From positions 1 through 40,832 of the forward strand of contig JAHLFG010000089.1 in assembly GCA_018883895.1 (NCBI GenBank): a stretch of DNA of 40,832 bases, given 5' to 3'. Positions within the stretch are counted from its first letter, which is position 1; each line of letters starts with the position of its first letter. The notes beneath the pieces are model-generated. The model saw nothing but the letters and a program-made list of their open reading frames with translations, did not search any database and had not been told where the DNA came from. Made by a program: the position numbers and the translations under genes. This DNA is from Candidatus Anaerobiospirillum merdipullorum (GTDB taxonomy: Bacteria > Pseudomonadota > Gammaproteobacteria > Enterobacterales > Succinivibrionaceae). Below, one piece after another: positions 27,662-36,287 of this stretch.

Positions 27662-28513
27662 ATGGATCTTACCCACATTGTGGTATTGGCGCTGTTGCAA
27701 GGTATTACCGAGTTTTTGCCGGTATCTTCCAGCGCTCATTTAATTTTGCCAAGTCAAGTCTTAGGCTGGCCCGATCAGGGGCTGGCCTTTGATGTGGCCG
27801 TTCATGTCGGTACTTTATTGGCCGTCATTTTTTACTATCTGACTGATTTGGTAAAAATTGCCGTAGCCACGCTTGAATCCATCGTCAAGCGCCGGTTAAA
27901 TTCCTTAAGTAAGCTCGGCTGGTTTATCATTATCGGCACCATTCCGGCAGGTTTATGCGGTCTTTTATTTGAAGATTTAGTCTCCACTGCCGCCCGCTCG
28001 ATGCAACTTATCGGTTTTACCACCATCTTCTTTGGTTTGCTCTTGGGACTTGCTTCTTACTGTAATCGTAAGCTGTGCTGGCGCTCGATTCAGACCATGA
28101 TGGGGGAGCGCGCCGATACCTTAAGTCATCTGACTTTAAAGCAGACGCTGATTATCGGCTGTGCCCAAGCCATTGCCCTCATTCCGGGTACTTCGCGCTC
28201 AGGCATTACCTTAACGGCAGGTTTATTCTTAGGCCTGCGCCCAGAGGCGGCAGCACGCTTTTCCTTCTTGCTCTCCATTCCCATTATTCTGGCCTCAGGA
28301 TTGCTTGAAGGCCTTAAGCTCTACACCCACCCTGAGCTTGCGGTCGTGGATCCGATGGAGATGCTTATTGGCGTGTTCTTATCCTTTATTACCGCCATCT
28401 GCGTCATTCATTTATTTATGAAGTACATCTCCAAATCGGGCATGGCACTCTTTGTCATTTATCGCTTGGTTTTAGGCGCTGCCTTATTGTACTTATCTTA
28501 TTTTGCCCTCTAA
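27662..28513 (+). CDS. uppP: Undecaprenyl-diphosphate phosphatase
   Basis: UppP (BacA) dephosphorylates undecaprenyl pyrophosphate on the outer face of the inner membrane, regenerating the lipid carrier for wall synthesis. Motif I reads LLQGITEFLPVSSSAHL (E17, H26) and motif II PGTSRSGITLTAG; about eight membrane segments are present in 283 residues. Start 27662 is chosen over 27638 because homologues begin just before the first helix and TAGGGA lies upstream. The stop overlaps the convergent cca stop by 2 bp, leaving no room for a terminator between them. Confidence 0.96.
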   Translation: MDLTHIVVLALLQGITEFLPVSSSAHLILPSQVLGWPDQGLAFDVAVHVGTLLAVIFYYLTDLVKIAVATLESIVKRRLNSLSKLGWFIIIGTIPAGLCGLLFEDLVSTAARSMQLIGFTTIFFGLLLGLASYCNRKLCWRSIQTMMGERADTLSHLTLKQTLIIGCAQAIALIPGTSRSGITLTAGLFLGLRPEAAARFSFLLSIPIILASGLLEGLKLYTHPELAVVDPMEMLIGVFLSFITAICVIHLFMKYISKSGMALFVIYRLVLGAALLYLSYFAL

Positions 28514-29676
28514 AGCAGGGCGTCAGGTTGCGCGGCACAAAAATCACTAATCATGCCAAGGCGCAACCTGGCCACAGCCTCGCCAATGGCCTTACCCTTA
28601 AGGCCTTGTTGCACCAAAGCCTGTACTTGCACCTCTTGCGTAAGCCCAAAAATTTGCTGCAAGGCTTGAGCTCGGGTCTGCGTATCCTGGCCCAAGGTGG
28701 CACTTAAGGCGCCTAAAATAGGCACAATCTGCTCTAGGCGTTGAGGCCGACGATATAAATCAAGGCGCGTAAAGAGCGCTAAGATGTCAGTGGCCGTAGC
28801 CTGCGGCAAGTGCTGCCATAGAGGCAAGGATAGGTGCACTAAGCGCACCGCCTCTTGATAATCCTTGGGCAAATGCATGCGGCTACTTAAAGTTTGCAGA
28901 TCCTGCGCGCCAAGATCATGGGCGAGGGTGGCAAAACGTAAGGCCGGATCACTTACCTTATCTTTTATTAAGGCAAGGGCCTGTGCCCCACGCTCAAAGG
29001 CCGATAGGTCAGGATTTAGGCTCGAGGGGCTTACAAATAAGGCGGCCATTTCCGGCATTACTGCAGGCAAAGCCTGGCATTGATGCAAGGTGCTAAAAAA
29101 GCGCTCCGGGGCGGCCGTGGACATGGCCTTATGTACTTCCATAAAACAGCGCTCAGGGGTCAGCGCGTTAAGCTCACCACTTGCGGCCATATCGCGTAAC
29201 AATTGTGCGGTAGTGGGATGCAAGGTGAAATTAAACGGGGCCAGCTTGGCCACAAAGCGGGCGGCACGCAGCACCCGTAGCGGATCTTCGACAAAGGCCG
29301 GTGACACATGCCGTAAGATGCGCGCTTTAAGATCAGCAAGGCCGCCATAGGGGTCAATTAGATTTCCCTCTTCATCACGTGCCATCGCATTGACAGTCAA
29401 ATCGCGGCGCTTTAAATCCTCCTCTAAGCTCACCTCGGGGCCAAAGGCACAGATAAAACCGGTATAACCGCTCCCGGACTTACGCTCGGTACGCGCCAGC
29501 GCATATTCTTCATGGGTGAGAGGATGTAAGAATACCGGAAAGTCTTTGCCCACTTGGCTAAAGCCTTGGGCCAATAAATCCTCGGGACGGGCTCCGGTGA
29601 CCACATAATCCTTATCGTAGGCTTTAAGACCTAACAATTGATCGCGGACGGCGCCGCCGACTAAATAAATGTGCAT
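28510..29676 (-). CDS. cca: CCA tRNA nucleotidyltransferase
   Basis: This enzyme adds or repairs the 3' CCA of tRNAs without a template. The start MHIYLVGGAVRDQLLG sets the ATG at 29676; an upstream in-frame ATG at 29736 would add 20 residues unlike the family. The catalytic aspartates are D21 and D23 (AYDKDYVVTG), followed by RRDLTVNAMA and EDPLRVLRAARF. The C-terminal half has HD-like LAHDLGAQDLQ, as in gammaproteobacterial Cca. At 388 residues it is slightly shorter than E. coli Cca (412). A GGAG sits about 12 nt upstream of the start. Confidence 0.96.
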   Translation of the reverse strand: MHIYLVGGAVRDQLLGLKAYDKDYVVTGARPEDLLAQGFSQVGKDFPVFLHPLTHEEYALARTERKSGSGYTGFICAFGPEVSLEEDLKRRDLTVNAMARDEEGNLIDPYGGLADLKARILRHVSPAFVEDPLRVLRAARFVAKLAPFNFTLHPTTAQLLRDMAASGELNALTPERCFMEVHKAMSTAAPERFFSTLHQCQALPAVMPEMAALFVSPSSLNPDLSAFERGAQALALIKDKVSDPALRFATLAHDLGAQDLQTLSSRMHLPKDYQEAVRLVHLSLPLWQHLPQATATDILALFTRLDLYRRPQRLEQIVPILGALSATLGQDTQTRAQALQQIFGLTQEVQVQALVQQGLKGKAIGEAVARLRLGMISDFCAAQPDALL

Positions 29677-29738
29677 GGCAAACTTGTGCTCCTGTAAATG
29701 CCACTGAGCATAAACAATTTTGCCGTGCCGGTGCAAGC

Positions 29739-30629
29739 TTAAGGTAGACGATGCGTTTTGCGATAGGCCTGCGGGGTGGTCTTAAATTTTTGTTTAAACA
29801 AGCGGTAGAAGTAGCTGACGTTGGCAAAGCCGTAATCACCGGCCAGCTCAATGATATCGCGCTGTCCTTGTACCAATTCATGCGCCGCCCTGCGCAGACG
29901 CAAATCGTTGACATATTCAACAAAGCTCATGCCGGTGGCCTTTTTAAAGAAGCGGCAGAAATAGGGCTTAGTGAAATGTAAGCGCGTGGCAGCGGCATTG
30001 ACCGACAGCTCTTCGGTATAGTGATCGTTGATATAGGCAAGCAGGGACTTTAATTTATCTTCGGCATCATCATGACGGGCACTTGGTTTAATGAGATGGC
30101 GTTCTAACAGCCCGCTGTCATAAATCAAGGCCAAAATCTCCAGTAAGCGCGCCTTAACGCGCAAACGTGCCGCGGGGCTATTGTCTTTAAGACAGGTAAA
30201 GGCTTCATCCATTAAGGTGGAAATCTGCGGATACAAAGCATGCTCCCGCGTAATGATGGGAGGCAACGGCATTTTACCTGACGACAGCGCTTCCAAAATG
30301 TCTTTTTCCACTTCATCAAAGGACGAGAGCGCAATGGTCTTGGCATTAAAAAGCAAGGCATCTTCAATACAATCGGTGGGCAAGATCATGCCGTGAAGCA
30401 TATTGGCCGGAATGAGGACTAAATTCCCGGCATGTAAGGGGATTTCATCTAAATTTACTTGTAAGGTAAAGTTACCGCGCAATACGCGAATAATTTCGAT
30501 TTCTGAATGCCAATGTAAGTTGACATTTTCCGCAACCTCGCCCCCGGCCCACAAATAGCCGGCAATGGGGAAGAGTTGATTGCCATGGCGGATTTTTTCT
30601 TTCAGCTCGCGGCTAGGGATGGGACTCAT
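29739..30629 (-). CDS. AraC-family transcriptional regulator
   Basis: This 296-residue protein has an N-terminal cupin-type sensor domain (LHWHSEIEIIRVLRGNFTLQ, HAGNLVLIPANMLHGM) and a C-terminal double helix-turn-helix. The HTH region, about residues 195-295, includes SVNAAATRLHFTKPYFCRFF and IIELAGDYGFANVSYFYRLF. The cupin suggests a sugar or similar effector. It is downstream of the MFS carrier and malQ on the same strand, so it is a plausible local regulator of that alpha-glucan module. GAGGA precedes the ATG. The target and sign of control are unknown. Confidence 0.92.
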   Translation of the reverse strand: MSPIPSRELKEKIRHGNQLFPIAGYLWAGGEVAENVNLHWHSEIEIIRVLRGNFTLQVNLDEIPLHAGNLVLIPANMLHGMILPTDCIEDALLFNAKTIALSSFDEVEKDILEALSSGKMPLPPIITREHALYPQISTLMDEAFTCLKDNSPAARLRVKARLLEILALIYDSGLLERHLIKPSARHDDAEDKLKSLLAYINDHYTEELSVNAAATRLHFTKPYFCRFFKKATGMSFVEYVNDLRLRRAAHELVQGQRDIIELAGDYGFANVSYFYRLFKQKFKTTPQAYRKTHRLP

Positions 30630-30656
30630 GGCGACATTCCTCGAGATTTGCTCTTA

Positions 30657-30683
30657 GGCTGTAGTCTTAATGAGACTACAGCC
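30657..30683 (-). repeat. 11-bp perfect hairpin between the MFS gene and araC-type gene
   Basis: GGCTGTAGTCT and AGACTACAGCC are perfect complements with a 5-nt loop. No T-tract follows on the minus strand. It probably acts as an attenuator or mRNA 3' protective element that separates regulator expression from the transport genes. Confidence 0.6.
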
Positions 30684-30705
30684 GTAATGAGCTTAAAGCA
30701 TAATG

Positions 30706-32061
30706 TTATTGCTCGGTGCGAATGAATTTAACGCACAGTGCGCCGATGAGCAAGAAGATTCCGGCAAGCACCAGCATCAAAATCTCCGGCGCCGGTTGGC
30801 CCTCTTGGGTTAAGGCACGTAAGACTAAGCCACCTAAGGATGCTGCCACAATCTGCGGGACGCAGATGGTACCATTAAAGAGGCCTAAGTAAGTGCCCAG
30901 ATGGCCGCCCTTTAAGGCATTGGTCACTAAGGTAAAGGGAATGGCCAACATGCCGGCCCAAGCCGCGCCAATGAGCAGATAGGAGATAAAGAGCAGATAC
31001 TTATCGTGCATGAAATAGATGGAGATAAAGCCAATCCCGCCTAAGACTAAGCTTGCCACATAGGCTTGCTTGATGTTTTTAAACAGCGGGATCACCATCG
31101 ACCACAGCACCGAGCCAATGGCCTGCACGGCAAAAAGAATGCCCACCCAGTTGCCGGCGGCCTGATATTCCGCCGATTGGGTATCAATTAAGACTACATT
31201 ATCGACGGTGGTCAGCGGGGCATCAAAGGCTGAAAGAGCAATGGAGCCATTCGTGTAGGTCCACATAAACATGAAAGCCATCCAACAGAAAAATTGCACT
31301 AAACCTGCCGTCCAGAAGGTGCGCGGAGCCTTTGCAAGCAAGGTGAAGATGCCGACCTTTTCAGCCTGCTGCGTCTTTTCGATGCCATGATATTGGGCAT
31401 AGAGTTCCGGCGGATATTCCTTGACCTTGATGGTGGTGTAGATTACGCACAAGATTAAGATTAAGGCGCCAATGTAGAAGGAGTAAATCACCGAATCCGG
31501 GACCACCCCCTTATCGGCAATATTGCTAATGCCAATGGTGGCAAAGACAAAGGGGAACACATAGCCCACTAAGCTACCGGCATTGCACAAAAAGCTTTGG
31601 ATGGAGTAGGCCAGGCCTTTTTGCTTGGCATTGACCATGTCACCTACCATCATCTTAAAGGGCTGCATGGCCATATTGATGGAGGTGTCCAGCAACATCA
31701 ACGCACATAAACCAAAGATCATGGCAGCCGCCACGCCCATGCCAAAGGAGCCGGCATTGGGTAACAGACACATGACCGCCACGGCAAAGAAGGCGCCGAT
31801 AAAGAGGTAAGGGATGCGACGACCCAAGCGCGTCCAAGTCCTATCACTTAAAATGCCGATGATAGGTTGCACGATAATGCCCATCAGGGGCGGCAAGATC
31901 CAAAAGAAACTTAGATTGTGCGGATCGGCGCCTAAAGTGGCGAAAATACGGCTAATGTTGGCACTTTGCATGGCATAGGCAATCTGTATGCCAAAGAAGC
32001 CAAAGCTGATGTTCCACAGTTTAAAAAAAGGTAAGTCGGGCATCGGTTTTAAAGGAGTCAT
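30706..32061 (-). CDS. MFS transporter, SLC45/maltose-sucrose carrier-like
   Basis: This 451-residue protein is a 12-segment MFS carrier of the glycoside/SLC45-like type. MPDLPFFKLWNISFGFFGIQ at the start, then ANISRIFATLG, WILPPLMGIIVQPIIGILSD and RTWTRLGRRIPYLFIGAFFA, are typical of maltose and sucrose carriers of gut bacteria. The start 32061 is chosen because GGGAGA lies just upstream and it is only 1 nt beyond the malQ stop; a longer start at 32085 would overlap malQ. Pairing with malQ points to maltose or maltodextrin as substrate; this is inference. Confidence 0.9.
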   Translation of the reverse strand: MTPLKPMPDLPFFKLWNISFGFFGIQIAYAMQSANISRIFATLGADPHNLSFFWILPPLMGIIVQPIIGILSDRTWTRLGRRIPYLFIGAFFAVAVMCLLPNAGSFGMGVAAAMIFGLCALMLLDTSINMAMQPFKMMVGDMVNAKQKGLAYSIQSFLCNAGSLVGYVFPFVFATIGISNIADKGVVPDSVIYSFYIGALILILCVIYTTIKVKEYPPELYAQYHGIEKTQQAEKVGIFTLLAKAPRTFWTAGLVQFFCWMAFMFMWTYTNGSIALSAFDAPLTTVDNVVLIDTQSAEYQAAGNWVGILFAVQAIGSVLWSMVIPLFKNIKQAYVASLVLGGIGFISIYFMHDKYLLFISYLLIGAAWAGMLAIPFTLVTNALKGGHLGTYLGLFNGTICVPQIVAASLGGLVLRALTQEGQPAPEILMLVLAGIFLLIGALCVKFIRTEQ

Positions 32062-32062
32062 C

Positions 32063-34699
32063 TTAGTTTCTCCCACTGTCAGCAATCATGGCGGACAGTT
32101 CTTGATTGAAGGCGGTTTCTTTAATTAAATCTTCTAAGTTAAGGTGCATGCGCCAGCGCCAGTAATAGCGCGGGATAGCCGGCACATTGATGCGCTCACT
32201 ATTAGCATCAGGGGCGCGTAAACGCTCGGAGATCCCAAGCCAATCCTGTAGCGGCAGGACACAGAGCAAGGCCTTACTCTTTAAGTGGCGCTCTACAATT
32301 TCACGACATAAGGCGCCCGTTAACTCCTGTGGGGCCGTACCGTTATGGTGTAAGACTTCATGGAAGTAGCGCTCGGTTAAAGCCTTATCTTCTTTCCACC
32401 AGCTGCGCAGCGTGTTCATATCATGGGTGCCGGTGGTACACACCGCCATCTCCGGGCAATTTTCCGGCAGGTTAAAGCTCTGTCCCAAAGCCTTGGGCAT
32501 ACGCTCAATCTCAAGACTTAAAATTTCTAACTCATGCATCAGCCAAGGTACACATTCAGGCACCATGCCCAGATCTTCACCGCAGGTGAGCATCGGGGTG
32601 GAATTGATAAGCAGCGGCAACTTAGCCTTCGCCTGCTCATACCAAAATTGATTGTGGCGGCTGTAGAAATAGTGATCGTAGAGGCGATGGAATGCTTCTT
32701 GCTCGCTTGGTTGCAGGCGGGTGAACACATAGTCATCCATTACGCTAATGCGCGGATGATAGGTGCCCGGACGCTTTTCATCTTCCACAAAAAGCACGTC
32801 ACTAATAAGGCTATATAAGCCATCACGCAACTTGGTACTGCGCTCATCATCAAGGCCTTTAAAGAAAGCCTCGACCTGACGCTGCGTGGCAAACTCGGGC
32901 TTGAGCGTGTAAATGTCATGATGGGCATGATTTAGGAACTTGGCCTTGACCGCCGCACTTTCAGCACCAAAGAGCTTTTGGATAAGCTCGTCATTGATAA
33001 AGGGCTTTGTCATAAAGTCCGGGGACAAATGCAGGCCAAATTGGGCAATTTCGTCCAGATCAAAGGGCAGGGCCGGTTCAAAATGCCCCAGCAGACCATG
33101 CACGGCGTGTAAAGGGATCTGCCAAATGCGGAAGAAACCTAAAATATGGTCAATGCGATAGGCCGAAAAATAGCGGGCCATATTGGTAAAGCGCTTGCGC
33201 CACCAGGCATAGCCGTCTTGTTTCATCACGTCCCAGTTATAGGTCGGAAAACCCCAGTTTTGGCCATTGGCGGCAAAGGGATCGGGCGGAGCACCGGTCT
33301 GACCATTTAAATTAAAGTAATAGGGCTCGACCCAGGCCTCCACTGAGGTGCGGCTCACGCCAATGGGAATATCGCCTTTAAGAGCAATGCCTAAGCTGCG
33401 CGCCAAGCGGCTGACGTCAAGTAACTGACAGTGCAGCTCAAACTGCAGAAAATAGTAGAAGGCAATTTCACGATAGGCACGGCTATTGGGAGTGCTTAAA
33501 GCTTGCAATTGCACCTTGTCAAAGCTATGCTCCGGCCAAGTGGAAAAATCGGCCGTGCCATATTGATCGCGCAGATAGGAAAAAACGGCGTAGGGCAATA
33601 ACCAGTTTTGATTTGCCTCAAAGAAATCTTTAAAGGCGCTGCTTGCCAAGGTGGCGGTGCCAATTTGGGCATAGAGCTTACGTAAATAGTCGCGCTTTAA
33701 GGTATTAACCGCCTCATAATCCACCTGCGCTAGCGCATTTAATTCCTGACGCTTACGCTCAAAGTCGGCGCGGGCCTTTTCATCTTCCAATGGCGGCAAG
33801 GCGCGCAAATCAAGATACATCGGATGAAAGGCGTAGATAGAAATGGCATTGTAAGGATAGGAGTCCTTCCAGGTGCCGGTCATGGTGGTGTCATTGATAG
33901 GCAGGATCTGAATGATCTTTTGCTGACATTGCGCTGCCCATTGCAACAGTAGCTTTAAATCACCAAAGTCACCAACGCCACAGCTACCGCGGCTGCGTAG
34001 CGAAAATACCGGCACGGCAGTACCGGCAAGGCGCGGATGCGGCAGATCAAAGTACAGCGTTTGCTCGGGCAGATAATAGGTATCCTCGCCTTGAGGGATA
34101 TTTAATTCATGATTGGTGCCCTCTTGCCACAAGGAGCGCTCTGCGTCACAGGCAAGGAACTTAAATTCTATGGAGCTAGGTAATTGCGCCTTATCGATGC
34201 TGAGCATATAAAAGTTGGGCGCCACCTCAGTCATGCGAGGGGCCGCGGCGACATCCCAACTTCCCAAGGCGCTAGAGCTGCCGCAAAGCTTTAAGCTAAA
34301 GCCGCGAGGGAGCGCGCAACGGGCGCGAAAGACTAAGGAGCCTTTTTTGACCGTTATCTCATCATAGCCATCCTTAAAGAAGGGCGCGGTAAAGAGATAA
34401 GACTGCGCAACTTTTTCTTGGTAAGTGTCTACCACCTGCGCCTTACTTAAATCAGGTAAAAGTTGTAAGCGATGGGCAAAGCGGGCCGGCTCGGCAGATA
34501 CTTGCCGGCCGTCGGTTTGATAAATGCCATAGCTGTAGGTAAGCGGGATCTGCTTTTCACTAAAAAGCTCGATTTGCCCACGCCAACTATCTGCGGCCAC
34601 GCAGGTTAAGGGCAACTCAAGTTGCTGCGGTGCATGTAACCGCAAGCGGACTTCCTGCCCAAAGGCAACCTGCTGACGCAAGGTGAAAGTTAAATGCAT
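32063..34699 (-). CDS. malQ: 4-alpha-glucanotransferase (DPE2-like, with N-terminal CBM20 domains)
   Basis: This GH77 amylomaltase transfers alpha-1,4-glucan segments between maltodextrins. It has 878 residues, compared with 694 in E. coli MalQ. Residues about 1-105 and 115-220 form two CBM20-like starch-binding domains; the second has CGSSSALGSWDVAAAPRM. The catalytic domain follows from about 230 (FSLRSRGSCGVGDFGDL). Catalytic residues inferred from motifs are D517 (YRIDHILGFFRIW), E708 (CGEDLGMVPECV) and D760 (GTHDMNTLRSWW). The region between the first two holds a long insertion, as in plant DPE2 and Bacteroidetes homologues. There is no signal peptide. The MFS carrier begins 1 nt after the stop. 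Confidence 0.95.
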   Translation of the reverse strand: MHLTFTLRQQVAFGQEVRLRLHAPQQLELPLTCVAADSWRGQIELFSEKQIPLTYSYGIYQTDGRQVSAEPARFAHRLQLLPDLSKAQVVDTYQEKVAQSYLFTAPFFKDGYDEITVKKGSLVFRARCALPRGFSLKLCGSSSALGSWDVAAAPRMTEVAPNFYMLSIDKAQLPSSIEFKFLACDAERSLWQEGTNHELNIPQGEDTYYLPEQTLYFDLPHPRLAGTAVPVFSLRSRGSCGVGDFGDLKLLLQWAAQCQQKIIQILPINDTTMTGTWKDSYPYNAISIYAFHPMYLDLRALPPLEDEKARADFERKRQELNALAQVDYEAVNTLKRDYLRKLYAQIGTATLASSAFKDFFEANQNWLLPYAVFSYLRDQYGTADFSTWPEHSFDKVQLQALSTPNSRAYREIAFYYFLQFELHCQLLDVSRLARSLGIALKGDIPIGVSRTSVEAWVEPYYFNLNGQTGAPPDPFAANGQNWGFPTYNWDVMKQDGYAWWRKRFTNMARYFSAYRIDHILGFFRIWQIPLHAVHGLLGHFEPALPFDLDEIAQFGLHLSPDFMTKPFINDELIQKLFGAESAAVKAKFLNHAHHDIYTLKPEFATQRQVEAFFKGLDDERSTKLRDGLYSLISDVLFVEDEKRPGTYHPRISVMDDYVFTRLQPSEQEAFHRLYDHYFYSRHNQFWYEQAKAKLPLLINSTPMLTCGEDLGMVPECVPWLMHELEILSLEIERMPKALGQSFNLPENCPEMAVCTTGTHDMNTLRSWWKEDKALTERYFHEVLHHNGTAPQELTGALCREIVERHLKSKALLCVLPLQDWLGISERLRAPDANSERINVPAIPRYYWRWRMHLNLEDLIKETAFNQELSAMIADSGRN

Positions 34700-34736
34700 A
34701 ATATTGACCTATTTGCTTGTAAGTTAGTAATAAGTA

Positions 34737-34785
34737 ATTTGCTTGCAAATCAGTGCAAAATTGCACTTGCTATGGGCAAATTATA
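34737..34785 (-). promoter_or_regulatory. malQ promoter with two downstream palindromes
   Basis: A perfect TATAAT lies at 34780-34785 on the minus strand, with no good -35. Just downstream, where the transcript should begin, are two palindromes: GTGCAAAATTGCAC (34753-34766) and ATTTGCTTGCAAAT (34737-34750). The 9-mer ATTTGCTTG recurs at 34711-34719. The layout suggests operator sites for a regulator. Confidence 0.45.
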
Positions 34786-34960
34786 AAAATTTAAGGTCAG
34801 GCCATGAGTCCACATTTTTGCGCTTAAAAATGCACAATATTGTTATATTACTGCTAAGGTAAAAATGAAGGCTATATTAAAAATGATGAAAATCAAATAT
34901 TAATTTAATAAAATTGTAAATTGAAGTGTATTAAATTGCTTATGAAGTTTATGTAAAATC

Positions 34961-34976
34961 TGTGATAAAGATCAAA
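34961..34976 (-). promoter_or_regulatory. CRP-like site upstream of malQ
   Basis: TGTGATAAAGATCAAA matches 13 of 16 positions of the CRP core TGTGATCTAGATCACA. A TTTAAT -10-like element (34930-34935, minus strand) is placed about as expected for activation from this site. Catabolite control suits a maltodextrin operon. Confidence 0.5.
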
Positions 34977-35248
34977 TAAAAAATTGAAGTTTTTGTCTGC
35001 AATGCGCTTTTATATCTTGATTTCAGGGGCGGATTTGCAGTGCATAATATTAAGCTTTAAGTGTATAAAATTATCTTTTATATATTTAATATGGCGTGCT
35101 AGCGCCATTTTAGTGCGCGACACCATAGATAAGAGGGGGGATGGTAGCACGCAAAGGGCCAGACTTGCTAGGTTGACAGCGGGAATTGCCTGCATGCAAC
35201 AGGCAAAAGAAAATTTAAACTTGAGCTTAGATACCGGCCGATGTGTTG

Positions 35249-35283
35249 TGGTAAGGCGCAGACAATTGTGCTACGCCTTACCA
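35249..35283 (-). terminator. Hairpin after ygiM
   Basis: TGGTAAGGCG and CGCCTTACCA form a perfect 10-bp stem with a 15-nt loop, 8 nt beyond the ygiM stop. There is no T-tract on the minus strand, so it may be a 3' end-stabilising or Rho-type site. Confidence 0.55.
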
Positions 35284-35290
35284 GGAAAGC

Positions 35291-36001
35291 TTAGTAGCGC
35301 TCGCGTCTTTTCTTGCGTGACGGGCGGGGCAGGTAGACAAAAATCACGCCTACCAAGATGCCGCAGAAGGCAATAATCGCACCTTGTAACCACCAGCGCA
35401 TTTGCATATCCAGCTCTTTAGTTTGCAAACGATCTTCATAGTCACGGCGCAATTCATCTAACTCTTCAATGGTCTGATCTTTTTGCGCAATGGCCTGTTT
35501 CATGCCATTGTTTTCCGTCTCTAAACGGGCATTTTTCTTGCTGAGAGTATCGACCTCGCGCTTGAGCTGACTGTCATAGTTATTAAGTTTTTCTTGCAGG
35601 GTGGCAATTTGTTGCAACAGCTCTTGCTCGCGGGCCGGACCACAATTTTCAGCCTGTAAGGTCTTCGTGCCCATCCAAAAGCGTTTACCGTTTTCATCTT
35701 CTACTTGCATAAAGCTCTTGTCACGGCTGTAGGCAATAAAGGTAAGCTTCGTGCCAATAGGTAGGCTGCCGACAATGCGATAGCGGGTGCTAGGGCCTGA
35801 GCGTGTCCAGATTTCATTGTTATATGACACATAGACCGGACCACCGACATAAAAGCCGTTTTCATCACGCACCGGGGTGGCAGGAGCGCTCTCTTCTAAG
35901 GCAGGGGTGGTCGGAGTCGGGGCGGGGGCTTCTGGTGGGGCGGCGATGACCGCCGAACACATGAGGCAAAGCGCAGTTGCCCAAGCGCTAAATTTACGCA
36001 T
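35291..36001 (-). CDS. ygiM: TIGR04211-type SH3 domain membrane protein (YgiM)
   Basis: This 236-residue protein has the YgiM layout. It has a signal peptide (cleavage near VIAA), a short proline-rich linker, and a bacterial SH3 domain (about residues 48-115, IWTRSGPSTRYRIVGSLPIG). A coiled coil follows (about 120-200), then a membrane helix (WWLQGAIIAFCGILVGVIFV region) and a basic cytoplasmic tail RPSRKKRRERY. The SH3 domain should face the periplasm. Function is not established; the conserved position next to cca and ygiF in E. coli supports the name. It is divergent from ygiF. Confidence 0.9.
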   Translation of the reverse strand: MRKFSAWATALCLMCSAVIAAPPEAPAPTPTTPALEESAPATPVRDENGFYVGGPVYVSYNNEIWTRSGPSTRYRIVGSLPIGTKLTFIAYSRDKSFMQVEDENGKRFWMGTKTLQAENCGPAREQELLQQIATLQEKLNNYDSQLKREVDTLSKKNARLETENNGMKQAIAQKDQTIEELDELRRDYEDRLQTKELDMQMRWWLQGAIIAFCGILVGVIFVYLPRPSRKKRRERY

Positions 36002-36287
36002 AGTAATCCTTACTGCAAGCAGACTTTACATATTCTTTACAATGACATTTGGCTTTGTCATGCAGAATTTGACAACTATCTTAGCATTTTTGCTCACCGA
36101 TTCACCAAAGTTAAGTTTGGGCGGATTTTGGCTAAAATATCGCGTTTTAGCGGCAATAAATGCATAAAATTAGCTGAAAGTTCAGCATGCTATGCTGCAT
36201 TTAACATAAGTGTGCTACTTTAATGCGCTAAGCTGTGACCAAAGATTGTCACAGTTGTTTTGCTTTATTGATGAGGAGAATGCACGG
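36002..36287. promoter_or_regulatory. Divergent control region between ygiM and ygiF
   Basis: This 286-bp region should hold both promoters. I see TTGACA at about 36068 without a matching -10, a TAAAAT near 36134, and a short inverted repeat CAGCATGCTATGCTG near 36184-36198. No single promoter can be assigned with confidence. Confidence 0.35.

Larger units (their letters stand above)
34700..35290. other. 591-bp AT-rich gap upstream of malQ and beyond ygiM
   Basis: The left part carries the malQ control region (palindromes at 34737-34766, TATAAT at 34780-34785 on the minus strand, CRP-like site at 34961). The right part has a 7-bp hairpin at 35186-35206 and the ygiM 3' hairpin at 35249-35283. 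A plus-strand frame at 34984-35376 looks non-coding: no known motif, no ribosome site, and an overlap with the end of ygiM. No RNA gene is recognised. Confidence 0.6.

Noticed and set aside
29739-34699. The malQ module as a transposon or genomic island
   Set aside because: No terminal inverted repeats, target duplications, integrase or tRNA end were seen; only the altered gene order supports insertion.
34984-35376. Plus-strand ORF of 130 codons
   Set aside because: It has a low-complexity, AT-rich start, no recognisable motif, no ribosome site, and it overlaps the 3' end of ygiM on the other strand.
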